Shown in pieces: positions 11,839-24,289 of a DNA stretch of 64,000 bases (its first letter is position 1; each line of letters opens with the position of its first letter). The DNA comes from Rhyacophila brunnea. Taxonomy: Eukaryota; Arthropoda; Insecta; Trichoptera; Rhyacophilidae. Where the stretch lies: positions 186,001-250,000 of the forward strand of contig JAGYXB010000796.1 of NCBI GenBank assembly GCA_022495005.1. The letters are read 5' to 3'. The notes below the pieces were generated by a model, which was given only the letters and a program-made list of their open reading frames with translations, did no database searches and was not told the DNA's origin. The position numbers and the translations under genes were made by a program.

Positions 11839-12258
11839 CATGGCCCCCAAGGGGGAGGGGCTGATAGGATTCTAGCCTGGGGGGCCGGGATCAGGAGGGA
11901 ACCGGCGTGGCGGCTCGACCAGATAAGTGATGTAAACACACATCAGACATTTTGCTCTAATATTAAAAAAGCAATTTTACTTAGAGATTGTTAACATTTA
12001 AAATAGGCGGCTGTGCGATGAAACTTTAGAAGATGTCGATATTTAACAACTCCATAATTCAAGTACATAGATGTATGTATTCAAAAATACAAAAAAAATC
12101 GCTAAAAATATACTGAATACCTGCTCTTAACATCACCTCGAACACCATTTGGAAAATACATTACTGTAGAACATCACGCTGGCTTTAACCTTAGCGATAG
12201 GTAAAGGGGACCGCTAAATATCCTAGCCCTGGAGCCGGTTCGGGATGTGGGAGCCATG
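11839..12258 (+). mobile_element. Family A hAT-type MITE, copy 2
   Basis: 420 bp from CATGGCCCCC to GGGAGCCATG. The flanks CTTAGATC (11831-11838) and CTTAGATG (12259-12266) match at 7 of 8 positions, which fixes the 8-bp duplication for this family. Interior shared with the other A copies, including the block near the right end reading ttaaccttagcgataggta. Non-coding. Confidence 0.85.
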
Positions 12259-12429
12259 CTTAGATGTGCACAAACTATTATTACAACAATACTATATTAT
12301 TAGATTAGTGTAACATTTGTTTTCGTTCACGACTTGATTAAAATAAATGATTCCTTTATTTTTGTGTCAGTTTAAAAAAAATGAATCACGTTCATGTGTA
12401 TCATTCCGTTCACCTTTCCCTATTTAATA

Positions 12430-12590
12430 TCTTCTGCTCGCTCGAGTGAACGAACACAGAGATACCCTAAAACCCGCTGGAAAGATGAACTCATAAAGTG
12501 CGGTCGAAGTACGTGGAAACGAAAAACGAAGGACCCGGAAGAGTGGAGGAAGCTAGGAGAGGCTTTAATTCAGCAGTGAATCGTAATGTT
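12430..12590 (+). pseudogene. RTE-like LINE 3' coding end
   Basis: The plus frame reads PKTRWKDELIKCGRSTWKR, then DPEEWRKLGEALIQQ and a stop at 12577-12579. This is the characteristic C-terminal end of the endonuclease/reverse transcriptase of RTE-like LINEs and corresponds to the last 45 or so residues of the longer copy at 40917-41656. The element is 5' truncated to this short piece. It lies between two family A elements. Confidence 0.65.
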
Positions 12591-12773
12591 TATTTATTTC
12601 GTATATTGGAGAAAGTGATAAGGAAAGTATAGTCTACAACTCAACACTATCCACAGTGACAACATGTACAGTGGTACGGCAAAATCGATTTGCAAAATAA
12701 CCAAAAAATTGTGGACGATTCCTAATTTTAATATTTAAAAAAGTGAGTTTTTTTGTCCGTGAATGTATTCGCG

Positions 12774-13610
12774 CATGGGTCCCACAAGGGAAGGGGGCTG
12801 ACAGGGCTCTGGCATAGGGGTCCGGAATTAGAAGGAAGCCGTCATGACAGGTCGACCAGTTAAGTGAGATAAACACACACCACGATTCTGCATAAAAAGT
12901 TTTTAAAAAAGTCGCCGGCGGCGTTATTTTGCCATTAACATTTTAAAATATGTCACTAGGCGATAAAATTTCATTCATTCACATGGAGAATTTTATTTTA
13001 TATATTTAGTGTATTTTCTGATAAATAAAAATGGCTATTTATTTAATATGGCAAAGGGACGAATGTCACTTGGCTACCACAAAAGGGGGTCGCGATTAGT
13101 GCTTCATAATAATGTGATACCGAGTGTAGATAACTGAATAACTGAAGTGGATTTATTTAAAAATACAAAAATACCCTTAATTTTAACTCGCGGAACCATT
13201 TGATGAACACTATTGTAGAATATCACACTACCCTTAACCTAAGCGTTAGGTAGGGGCAATGACGTCCCGTGGGGTAGGCAGATTGAGCGTCGCTTGGGGG
13301 CGGCAGTTACTCGAAGGGCAGCAAATCGAGGAGAATCATGTCGTATATATAGAAATAGCTAGCAGTTCACTGTATGTATATAAAGTAACATAAAAGGTTT
13401 AACAGGACTGTAATTTTTTTTGACGAGTTCGCGATGTCTAGTTTATTTACGTTGAATTTCGTCATCCATAGTGACCAGTAACGACACGTGCACAGGTGAT
13501 AAAAAAAATACGGTATAAAATGGGGCGGCATTTTGGCGCTGTCCAGAGGCGGCATTTTGCCTAGAGGCGTCACTGGGTAGGGGGGCCTGCTTAAGGATGT
13601 GGAGGCCATG
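12774..13610 (+). mobile_element. Family A hAT-type MITE, copy 3, with nested hAT
   Basis: Starts CATGGGTCCCACAAGGG and ends GATGTGGAGGCCATG. The flanks tattcgcg and taggcgcg agree at 6 of 8 positions. The copy is interrupted at 13257-13575 by a second element; removing it restores the family A sequence '..gcgttaggtaggggggcctgc..'. Several short open frames across this stretch are chance products of the G/C-rich repeat. Confidence 0.8.
13257..13575. mobile_element. Family X hAT-type MITE nested in family A
   Basis: 319 bp with inverted termini CAATGACGTCCCG and (read from the other end) CAGTGACGCCTCTAGG. The host sequence GGTAGGGG is duplicated perfectly on both sides (13249-13256 and 13576-13583), an 8-bp duplication typical of hAT. 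A partial second copy lies at 35515-35811. Non-coding. Confidence 0.85.
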
Positions 13611-14140
13611 TAGGCGCGGGTACATATTATATGTTTTTGTCCGGCGCGTTAACATTACTGTGCCAATATCCATTGCGCATTAATGGAACCGATGATAATG
13701 ATATTGACGTGATGAAAGAATACAATAAGTTTCTAGAAGTTATTGTGGAGCCTGCAGCATAAAATGGAGCAGGCTTAGTACGCAACTCCGTTAAACATTA
13801 AACAACCGCAGAAAATTTTATTGTGGGGCAGAAATAATAGCTATCAGCTAATGCTTTATGTAGGTCCAACAAAACGAGTTTGTTGAACTGCCAATACTGA
13901 AAGTAATAAAGAAGTTTGCCCTGTTTCACAAAATAGCTTAAGCAATAATCCGAACTATAACACAATACGGCGTTAGCACGATTAATTTTACTCGTATTAT
14001 CGATATTTACGGAATTATTGATCTGTGATGAACAATCAACGTAACGGAATGAAACTTTTAAAAGTTAAAATTTAAATATTAGGTACTTACCATTCAATCA
14101 ATCTGTTCTGTGCATCCAATGTTTAATACTACCTACTACT
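13611..14140. other. Unassigned sequence
   Basis: No feature recognised. Confidence 0.4.
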
Positions 14141-14158
14141 TCACCATGTCCGATTCTG

Positions 14159-15079
14159 CAGTGGCGACGGGTGAAGATAGGCTGTTAAGACGATACATCA
14201 GTGAAACGGCAAATAATTTTCAACTATAGGCGCGACGAAATTTTGGACTCGCTAGCATTCGGAGAGAGAACGTCGAGCTGGGAACACGTCAATTTGTTTC
14301 GTGATGGCGACGGGGGTATTAATTCTTAAATCGTGTAAAGATGACTAAAAACGTTACGCATTTACTTGAAAAAGAAAACATGTCAATGAATATATTATTA
14401 TTGTTACTAATAGAACAATAAACAGAACATTAAATGGACGCATGTAGGATTTATATGACAAATTATATTTCGTTCAGCATGCGTCATTTGCACCCGCAAT
14501 CCGCGCATCGCCCAGCCACGATCTTTTTAGACCGTGCCTCAACTGAGGCATAGCCTTAAGATCCGACATAAACAATGCACACTAAGATAATTAATATATC
14601 AGTTAAGCGTATTTGTTTTCATTAAATTTAAAATTTAATTAAACCCTTGCTAATCCAAGCCATAGTAGAAAATAGTCAAAACATTCTCGTTTATCTATAA
14701 AATATCTAAAATTATGCCATTAAGCTATACATAATTTTAGATATTTTATAAACAGTAGATTATTTTTCATCAATTATGGTTTGGTTTAGGCAGGGTTTAA
14801 TAAATTTAAAAAAAAAAACTGTGATATTATGTATTCTTAATTCAAAATAAACAATTAAACATGACTGAAAAAGTGAGCACATTTTCGTAAGATCACCCAT
14901 AGCACACATCAACTATTATGGTTTAGTTTAGGCGTGGCTTAATTGAATTTTAAAAACTAACCAACACCATCTGCAAATTGTATTATTAATTCAATGAAAA
15001 CAAATAAGTGTGAATGACGAAGTTTAGTATGCACTATTTATTTCGAATCTTAATAGTCTTCCTCCACCCCTCGCCACTG
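14159..15079 (+). mobile_element. Family C hAT-type long-TIR element, copy 2, with nested family B
   Basis: Begins CAGTGGCGACGGGTGAAG and ends CACCCCTCGCCACTG. The 8-bp flanks CGATTCTG and TGATCCTG agree at 6 of 8 and both derive from the SINE word CGATCCT(A/G). The interior contains inverted halves like the copy at 61891, including 'aaccaacaccatctgcaa' and pieces of 'gatattttata'. Non-coding; interrupted at the TTAA of 'ggctgttaagatccg'. Confidence 0.8.
14189..14555 (+). mobile_element. Family B TTAA-type MITE, copy 2 (nested)
   Basis: 367 bp inserted exactly at a TTAA of family C. The uninterrupted family C copy at 61891 reads 'ggctgTTAAgatccg'; here it reads 'ggctgTTAA', the insert, then 'TTAAgatccg'. 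That is direct evidence for a TTAA target duplication, the hallmark of piggyBac-type transposition. The insert ends are GACGATACATCAG and GAGGCATAGCC. They do not begin with the CCC/CCT usual for piggyBac, so membership is inferred from the target site only. Confidence 0.85.
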
Positions 15080-15290
15080 TGATCCTGAGAGGATCGTAAA
15101 TGGGCCTCCACAGGGTGGAGGTTGTTTTAACAGATTTTTTTTAACGAGAAATGGATGTTAGCCACTTGCTCAACCCATTAGGTCCATACTCTGACTCCAA
15201 ACACAAATTGAGAAAACAATATGTGTATTTGCCAGACCCAGGATTCGAACCGGCGAATTCGAATTCGACGCTTAAGTCGCTACGCTACGC

Positions 15291-18200
15291 AATAATAATT
15301 ATAATAATTATCATTTGAATGAATGAATATTGGCCGTAAATAACATGTCAATTCACTAACGGTAGAAATTTATTCAGTATGAATGAAGTTTTCATCAATC
15401 ACTTTGACCGGCGCGATAATTTGTAAGAATTAAAAAAAACACATATTATTTATACTATACTTAACTAATAAAAATAAATAATAATTTGTAGCACCTACTA
15501 TAGATCTACCAATACACTGTCCGCTGAGTGAGGACGCCTCATGCTAACGTTTGACATATCATTCAATACTTATTATATTGTGATGAGCTTAGTTCTAAAT
15601 TCGAGAACTGGACGATTTATAACAGTGCCTACCTACATAAGACAGTAAAAACGAAACAATAATGCGGTCGGTCGATAGTGTGCGTGCGTATGGGGAGCCG
15701 TGATAAATGCCTGGCAGCCGATGACCGCGTATTCGTACGTATACGTACATATACAGTCGACGAACCGCATCACTGTTTCTTTTTTACTGAACATTTATAA
15801 TTCCACTTGGTGCACGGTTTTGACCGTTTCAAAGAGACCAGTTGAAAATGTTACTTTGAAGCGAACGATACCGGTCCTATTATTTATTAAACTAAATGAA
15901 AATAAATACATGTTGTGTTTTTTTTTAAGTTATCCTTCTTTTGGCGCGTTTGGGAAATCGATCCTCAGACACGACGACGAGACGACAAGATAATAATTTG
16001 AGGATATCGTAGATGTAAACACAGTCAACAGTTAGGTAGCGCTTTCATTTCTTTAATCACATAATATGTAGACTTATTGTAAATCCTCGATAATTTCCAC
16101 AAAAATACTTAGGTATAAAGAGATATTTGTGTATTGGGTTAATTGAATAGGTACATACCTGACCACTAAAATGCTCATAGAATACTTATGTGCCATAAAT
16201 ATATTTAGTTAGTATATTTTTGATATGCCTACCTAATGAAAGTCTTCCCACATTACATATTATATCCCTCTCTTGTGGTTTGATGTTATTGTATATAAAA
16301 TATGATTAGGGGAATAACCACAAATAATCACTAACCACATAACTTAGTAATTAGGTACTCAAAGAAAATTAGTAGGAAAGTGATAATAATAGCATGTACC
16401 AAATATTACAACCGCAGATAGTAAAAAAAAATATTTGCAATACTAGGTATAACCCCATTAATAATTTACTTTCCTTTCATAAAAGAATTGTTACCACTTA
16501 TGTGAAATTTTTCAAGATTTATATTAGTAAGTATTGATGAGTTTTGGTTTGTTTGTAATACATATTTAAAAATGTCAAATAGTGTACGATGGTCATATTG
16601 CAATATTATTAGAAATATATTATACATACTTAGTATAATTTTAAATATGTATTTTCCAGCATTTTAAACAAAATAAAACAGCTGTATCAACAAAATATGT
16701 TCCGCTAGGGCTCATTAAAAGGGCAAAAAAAATTGTTAACATCGGCAATATTGATACGATAATAATATAATAAGTAGGTATATTAGATACCTTTACCTAG
16801 ATATTATATATATATATATATATATATGAGATACTCAGCAAAAACTATTCAAATATGATTTTTTTAATAAAATGTATTATATAGTATTATACTTTTATTA
16901 CGAAGTAAACACATTTTATTATAAAAGAACTAAGTAAATTTTTGTTAACTCTATGATATTTTAGTTTTATATTTATGTGGACAATTGTTTATAACTATAA
17001 ACTTATCAGCAGAATGACTGTAAGATGAATAATATTAAAAAAACAATTTTCAATTTTAATAAATTAATATTTCTTAAATACATTTTAACAATTATCGTAA
17101 AATTAACGAAACACTTTGTGTTTAAAACAGTTACAAGCGAGTTATACCATGTAAACACCAGTTTAATTAATATATTTGTTTTTTTGAAGTAACAGAACTT
17201 CCCGTTTAGCTAAATACTTAGCATGTAATGTCTGAGAAGTCTTTATTTATATGTAGTACCTAATAGAAAATTATCAATATCTGCATTTCCGCTGAATCAT
17301 TAAAACCTGATTTATTCTCATTTAGATAATGGTACATCTTAATTAAATAAACACACAAGTGCGTTGTTTTTGAATAACGTTTGAAGAAATTTAATGGTAA
17401 CTATCACATTTCTATGTAATACCGGCATGACGTATGATAAAATAATTTGGCTTCTGAGGGTGTCAAAGAGTCAGTAAGACCAGTAGAGCATCATCCCCAA
17501 TCAGGAGTTCTTGTCATAGGGTCATATGCATGAGATTCCCAAATACTTTATAGGCTAAATACTGCTCATTTGTATGCATGAGTGCAAATATAATCCGTCA
17601 CGATATGACGTCATAATGTGTCATGGCGTCCATATAATGGCAAACTTATAAAATTTCATTCCCCGATCATTAATTTAAAATTTTGAAATTGAAAATGTGT
17701 CTGAAAGTGTGCGAACGGTACGATATAAATTTAATAATTATAAATGGATCAGTTATTTTATCACATTTATTTTATAATTCTAATGTACGAAAGCATAAAG
17801 TATTCCCAGTAAACATTTCCATTTGGTGGCAATACATACAGTTATATTATGACTAACTTCACTTCAATCACTTCTATTATGAGATGTCAAAACGGAATAA
17901 GGATAAATGATTGAATGAAATGAATAAACAGCACGATTAGGAACTGTTTTTAAAGTTCGCAAATGTTTTACAGAGTCTACAAAATGAACGAGGGCCTCAA
18001 GCAAACGTTTGTTGTAATTAATGCATTATTAAAATGACATTTGAAAGTGACAGATGAAGCAGCCATTTTGAATGACGTGTGTTGTCAGATTGCTTGCGTC
18101 ACAAACAGTGCTATACGCTATATGGTGGAAAATCGGTTAAATAGCTTATAAAGAATTTCGGAATCTCATACATACGGCCCACAGCTCTCAATAATATATT

Positions 18201-18964
18201 GATAACATTCGAGACAGTACGACGAAAATGGGTGATGATCAGGTCTCTAAATGGGGCGAATTGTGTGGCATCAAATACCTATAACGACATCATACAATCT
18301 TAGGAAAATTGTGTTGCATTTACTAACTTCTGCAGTAGCCATTAAAAAACTGACACGACGCAGAAGAACCAATGTACAAAAAGGTGATTTTTAATCAATT
18401 AATTGTTATGGTAGTTATTGTATTAGACAAACTTATTAGATTGATAAACGACTTATCTATGTGGCCTTACAAATGCTTGACAAGTCAACAAACTATATCA
18501 CGTAACAATATAAATCATAAATATAACAAAATAAGGTTACATTTGAAAGGTAAAAGGATTGCAACTGCAATAATTTATAAAAATCATTTAATATGACGTA
18601 ACATATAAATCTTTTACAGATAAAATCGCTATAGTGGATTGTAGATTACAATAGTTAATTATTAGAAGTTACCAATTTAAAAACTTGACCGCTTATCGTT
18701 TTTATCATGAAATTAACAAATTAGTCCTTCAGTGAAATGTTAAAATAAAACACAGACAAAATTACAGCGCATTGGACCTATAGGTATTTCGTATGGCGTT
18801 AGGTATAATTTTATAATTATGGAAAAACGCCTTGATTGATTAATGAAAATTGATATCGTCTCAATATAAAGAGCTAAGTATATTTCTAACTCTACCTTAG
18901 ATTAGTCTTCAAAATTGTTAAAAATTTACAAAAGTTAATAATTATCACCTTGCATTATTATATC
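15291..18964. other. Large unassigned AT-rich region
   Basis: No RNA gene or assignable repeat. A 97-codon plus frame at 15700-15993 begins in a less AT-rich stretch (15660-15980) but shows no recognisable domain; it could be untranslated or chance. A 74-codon frame at 18372 is a chance AT-rich frame. Confidence 0.4.
16801..16827. repeat. (TA)n microsatellite
   Basis: An uninterrupted run of alternating T and A, about 11 units, embedded in AT-rich DNA. Confidence 0.9.
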
Positions 18965-19787
18965 TTAAGGGGAGACGTGCGCCGCGTAGGTCAAAATGGA
19001 AGTTTTATGCTATTTTCAAAGCATGATCCTGGACATTCCTTAAACCTTGTAACTTAAAACCTAACCTAACCGAAAAAAAAATATTTATTTTTCAAAACGG
19101 TACATGTTCAAACACGCGCGTTACCATGATCTTACTCCCTACTTCATTTATCGTTTGTCAATTTATGGCTACGGCCGTATGTTGTAGCTTAACCACTGGG
19201 AAATGCACAATAGAAATGGCGTATTTCAAAAAAACACTACCTTATTCTTAGGTCAATAATTATTATAAAGCAATCATTATTCATAAGATGTTTATCACAC
19301 TTGAATGGTCAAAGACATAGCTTATAATCACTATCTTTAGAATTATCTTCAAATGTGTAAATCTTGCCCATTTTTGAATAATAAAATGCCGAATTCTTGT
19401 CAAATTTGGGATCACAAAGATTATAAAATATAATATTTTATCGTAAATATGTCACTATATAATGTTAAAATTATTTTACTAATGTTTTTGTAAATGCGAT
19501 TAAAAATTAATAAATTAAAAAAATGTTAACACCACTGCACATGGACGTACTGAAATATGACTATATTCTATTATTCGAGCATTCGAGCGAGAGGTTTAAA
19601 AGAATACTATTTTATGTAATAAAAATACTTTATGCAGTCATCAAATGTTTAAAATAAATATAAAAGATAATAAGGCTTCAAAATTATATAAATAGATTAT
19701 CTACAACGTTTAAGGAATGTCCAGAATCATGCTTTGAGAATAGCTCAATAATCTTCATTTTGACCTACGCTGTGATCTGTGAAGTAA
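18965..19787. mobile_element. Family G inverted-repeat element, copy 1
   Basis: Both ends carry the same block in inverse orientation: GCGTAGGTCAAAATG, then CAAAGCATGAT, then CTGGACATTCCTTAAAC. The left end is TTAAGGGGAGACGTGCGCC; the right outer end has only GTAA where TTAA would be expected. The interior is AT-rich and non-coding. The right half is repeated at 33240-33536. A TTAA-type element is possible but not shown. Confidence 0.6.
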
Positions 19788-21605
19788 AGCATATTATATT
19801 AATTATATAAATTTCTTTCCTTAAAATGATTTACAGTAAATAGCATTATAGTGAATACTTATCATGAGTACCTAACTAATATGGCGACAAGTCAATGATC
19901 CTAACATTGCGGTAGGGCACTCATCTTAGTCGAAGAATGTAAAAAACGTATCTTTGCTAATTGCCACAATTATCTGACTTTCTTTGTGCAACTTCTATTT
20001 AATAATTTAAAATACTTGCTTATTTTAATCGTCACGAGATGCCGAGTGAATCCTAAGACCATGCCGACATTAATAAATTTCATTTATAAATCTGCTTACT
20101 AGACTAATGCTTTTAATTACTGTGTAACACAATAATGACGTTATGTGTAATAATATGTATGAGTAAAGACAGAGTTATAGTTGATAAGATACAACAATTA
20201 CCTATGTAATACTAGTTTTATATCATATATTATCACAGTCACGTGCTTGAGAATAATTGATATTATAAAACACGATACAATTGTGAAACAAATCTCGGCA
20301 TTTTTTGAGACGTTATTAAGAAAGGTATTCAGTAGGGTTATTCCAAATAGTTACCACAGTAACACTCGGAGACACTCTCCATTAGAATAACCCTGCATGG
20401 CGGTGTATTATGAGTTATGACTATGACATATAACTTCGAGAGGCAGTAAGTTAAAACTTTCAACTTGAAACCATAAACTATAATGATTGTACAGTGCTAT
20501 CTCTGTCGCACGATCAAGAACCTAGAGTAAATTTCATCAAAAATAAAAAATACGATGTATTTTAAAACTGAACACGTAGAAGTTATAAAAATGCTGTTAG
20601 ATTTTTTGGGCAATGATTTTCTACCCTTTTGAAAAAATACAAAATAGAAAAATCATTTGGAACCCGAAGACAGCATTTAGGTGACTCTGACATAAAAAAC
20701 ACCATTTTATGAAAACCTAGAGAGAAGGCGCTTTCATCGCTTTCGATAAAAAAATATATTAATTTTATTTGTTTGCTATTATTAGTATTTTATTAATTCT
20801 TGAGCTTAAGAGAAGTTAATTCTACGATGGAGATAATATGTGGCTTCATTTTTTACAAATGTTTTTGTAAAGTGGCCTTTGATACATCGGAAGGGAAAAG
20901 TGGGTAGGCACTAGAACACGAGAGGCACTATTCTACTAAGCATTGTCTTGTAGTGGGCTAGGTATTATTGAATTTCTAAATACTGTACACATATCGGCTC
21001 TTTTTAAATATTGAATAAAATTATCCGTAATTTCAACAATAATTTTTTTTATTGGTATGTTTTCATTACAGATGTTATTAATTAATGAAAAATATGGTGA
21101 ACAGTTTATGATTGTTACCATTAACCGCTCCCGTATTAGGTACTAGAAATACAATTAAATTCAATTTACGGAAATTTATTTTTGACACACTGGAGAAAAT
21201 TATATAAATTGCTTTATAAAACAAAGATTATAATCTACTTTCTGTCAGAGTATACCTAACAAATGGGGTAGTATAAATTATTCAGATAAATTGGAAACTT
21301 ATACGTTAATATTATTTCTATAAATTGGTATCTAAAAGAATATCGTGGATACAATATAGATATGGTATATAAGTATATGAATAGAAAGGATTTATCGTCA
21401 AAATATTTTATTTTCTAGAAAAACAGATTATTATGACGGTTTATTAAAAAAATGTCGCAATTGCGGAGGAAGTTGATGAGACTACATTTCATTGATAAAA
21501 ATATAAACAATAACAACGAAACGACAGTTCAACGAACGCTCAATTTTCAACGTAGGTTTTCTTGTAAATTTATCGAATAATTAAAAAAAATGTCTTTTCC
21601 CTATT
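19788..21605. other. Unassigned AT-rich sequence
   Basis: A short hairpin with GGGTTATTC and GAATAACCC arms spans 20335-20392. Two open frames of 61-69 codons (20181 plus, 20936 minus) have no recognisable product. Confidence 0.4.
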
Positions 21606-22020
21606 TTACAAAGTTTTTCTTAGCTCGTATTCTTATTTGTCCGGTGGTTCTTTGTCCGGTAAAAATCTTGCAATCAATTTTTAACTAACTTCCCTACTAG
21701 CTAGACATTTGAAACTTTTAGAATATTATCAGAACGCGATGCCAATGCATTTTTTTTAATACTTTTAGCCATCTTTGAAGAATTGAATTCATTTTCAGTT
21801 AATTCTGTCTTGTATAAAAAGTTATTTCGACACCATTATTGGTTGCTAGGATATACGTGCGTTACTATGGAAATCAATATGACATGTCAAAATGAAATTT
21901 CATCATTATTTCTATCAAGTACATTTTTTTTGATCGTTTAAGCTAGTCAAGTCAAGTTAATATGTTTCAACAGAAAATTTAAAAACGTTGTATATAAAAA
22001 GTTCTGTTTATCATGTAATT
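21606..22020 (+). repeat. Family E repeat, copy 2
   Basis: Collinear with the copy at 2961, with small deletions in the middle. Retains TTGTCCGGTGGTTCTTTG, ATATACGTGCGTTACTATGG and AATTTAAAAACGTTGTATA. No coding capacity. Confidence 0.7.
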
Positions 22021-22074
22021 ATTTATAGTATGTATTGATATTTTTAATCTTTAGTCATAGTCATTAAGTACATA

Positions 22075-22195
22075 CATCAGTCCGCTGCTGGATGGCGGCT
22101 CCTCCAGGCTGATTATTATATCTCTCTCCGTTCTGCACGTCCACATTTTGAGCGTTATCTATCCCTACACCACCACTGGATGAATATAATATAAT
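22075..22195. repeat. Decayed LINE-associated fragment
   Basis: The stretch 'acatcagtccgctgctgga' followed by 'ggctcctcc' resembles, from memory, a sequence that recurs in moth and butterfly genomes as part of LINE-derived repeats. It is too short and diverged for a firm call; it is the main hint toward Lepidoptera. Confidence 0.3.
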
Positions 22196-22863
22196 CATGT
22201 CCAACTAAATATTATGTGAATTTAATTTAAATGCATATCTCGTACTTCCGACGCCAGCTGACGTCACTGATATATATATAGATATATATTTTTATTACAT
22301 TACCCTTTATGCTTTTGGTAAGTTGAATTTAAATTAAATTTAAAAGTAGGATTAGATAATATCAACACGCTATTGACAAATGAAATAGCTGTATTTTTGT
22401 TAACAAAATAAAACCCATTATCTTTTGACAAGCGTGAAAATGGTTAACTTGATATTGTTTAGTCTTCCGCATTGCGATTTTTTCTATCGCTAAACTGTAA
22501 ATATTAGAAAATAATAAAATGGACAAACACTGCTTTTACTCGCAGCAAGGTGTGGTCAAAAGAATAATAATTAATAAAAAGGGATTAAATTAGTTTTCCC
22601 TGATTAAATGGGAGTGTTCTAACTTCTAACAAAAAGCAGGGTTTTCTTGTTTCCCACTTTCTAAAGCATACGGGTTATTTTTAAACGCCTATTCCACTCG
22701 CAGTTAACCATGCCATAGTTTTCATTAATTATGATAGACATTCGTTTATCATCGCAACAATAGCTTCGAGCATACATTTAGATACATTTTTCATATTTAA
22801 CTGTAACTGGAAAGCGTCGGCGCTGGGTTGTACATGATGAAGGAACTTTTATAGGTGGCCAAG

Positions 22864-22935
22864 CAGTGGCGGGTTTAGGGACGCGGAGGCCCGAGACACT
22901 AACTGATTTTGAGGCTCCTCACGATAGAAATAAAT
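22864..22935 (+). mobile_element. hAT-type terminal fragment
   Basis: Begins CAGTGGCGGGTTTAGGGACG, a typical hAT MITE terminus. No matching inverse end or flanking duplication (tggccaag) was found to the right before the LINE segment, so only one end survives. Confidence 0.4.
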
Positions 22936-23099
22936 TTATAGCCATAAATTCCAACTACAAAAATAACTAGTAAAAATCAATATAAGTACATATTTACCTA
23001 TTTATTATTATGTTAATAAAAATAATTAAAATTTAATATGATACTTACTGAAAACACAAAATACTTTAAGTACTTATATATTTTTTTCAAATTTAAATT

Positions 23100-23620
23100 T
23101 AAACATTTTTTACATACTTACAGTGAACATTACAAATTATAAATTTAAGACGTTCACAACATGACATTAAAAAAACAAAGAAATACTATTAAAACAGTGT
23201 AAAGAAGAAAGAAATATATGCAGTATCACAAAAGCAGTATAAAAAGTAAAAGGTACAAAAATTATAAAGCATGAAAGCACACCGAATGAGCTGAGTGGAC
23301 GTTATTCTAAGAATTTATGAAACAACGCCCACCTATACTCATCCTCACGTAGGTGGAATATATCAACATCCGAAGTGATTCGGTTGAACAGAGTTATTGC
23401 CCTACCAATTGGCATCACCAATGGCAGGTTCGTTCCGCACCTTGGGAGAACAAACAACTGATGGTCCCGATTTCTAAGATAATTATCGGACACACAAGTC
23501 ACAATAATGACAATGAGTTCTCATTTACACCACGTATAAGTCGAAAAAATTATTTAGCAAAATATTTATATATTTTAGCATTTAAACTACAGTATGTAAT
23601 TGTATATATACTTGCGTACC
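23100..23620 (-). pseudogene. Jockey-like LINE 3' end (family N), copy 1
   Basis: The minus-strand frame ending at 23302 reads DNYLRNRDHQLFVLPRCGTN, then LPLVMPIGRAITLFNRI and VDIFHLREDEYRW before the stop. This is the familiar C-terminal tail after the reverse transcriptase domain in Jockey-superfamily non-LTR elements ('LP.CRTN...R...LFN...VDIF.L'). The AT-rich sequence to the left (about 23100-23300) is shared with copy 2 and is the 3' untranslated region. Strongly 5' truncated. A plus-strand frame over the same bases is a shadow. Confidence 0.65.
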
Positions 23621-24289
23621 TAACTGTTCGCGTGATTATATTGTTGAAGATCTCTTTGATGTCAGTTGCATGGAATTTGTTATAGGTACTTTGTGTAATA
23701 TGTACGTGGGTATATTACATTTTTTGTGAGAATTACGCATTTTTCTAAGATTTTCATTTTAATATATTGTATAAACAGTTTGGACTGTTTCAAGGCCCCA
23801 TTTGATGAATCCCTTCTATCGAATCGATTGCATCATCCACGTCAAAGAAAATTGCTGCTGAGACCAAGACCGCTTAGACCCGCGAAATGATGATAATTAG
23901 GTGAATAGTAATAATTTTTTTAACCTATGTATAGGTACATTACAGCAACACTATTAAAAACTTTTTTCAATACTATTACATTAAAAAACTAATGCCGAAA
24001 TATCATTTAAAAATGATAAAGCAAATTTATATACCGGCCTATTTCAAAATTGTATTTGGGTAGGTATATTATCTACTCACACATTTTGATCGATTTTATT
24101 ATACAATCATTGTGTCAGAATAAAATTGTGGAAGCTGTTTTTATAACACCTCTATTATTAGTATTGTATTGCACAACATTGATCAAGCATAAAATAAAAA
24201 CGGGTTGATATGATCACATTGCTTGATGAAAAGACCGGATGAAAATTGTTTGACAAAATGTACCTAGACATTGCTGAATCAATGAAACA
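23621..24289. other. Unassigned AT-rich sequence
   Basis: No feature recognised. A less AT-rich stretch at 23780-23900 might be retroelement debris. Confidence 0.35.

Larger units (their letters stand above)
14141..15290 (-). mobile_element. SINE (family F) split by a family C element
   Basis: A minus-strand tRNA-derived SINE is present in two parts: 14141-14158 (the 'accatgtccgat' tail end) and 15080-15290 (body, B box inverse 'ggattcgaacc', and head). The break lies inside the SINE word 'gtccgatcctaataggatc' seen intact at 28020 and 44170. The interrupting element is family C (14159-15079), which itself contains family B (14189-14555). The head is degraded: the usual 'cgcggccaccgtgggt' end is missing. 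Confidence 0.75.

Noticed and set aside
15660..15993. Promoter and first exon of a host gene
   Set aside because: Less AT-rich and with a 97-codon frame, but there is no TATA/initiator pair, donor or recognisable peptide that would decide it.
23353..23685. 110-codon plus-strand frame
   Set aside because: It is the antisense shadow of the Jockey-like LINE 3' end and runs into AT-rich DNA.
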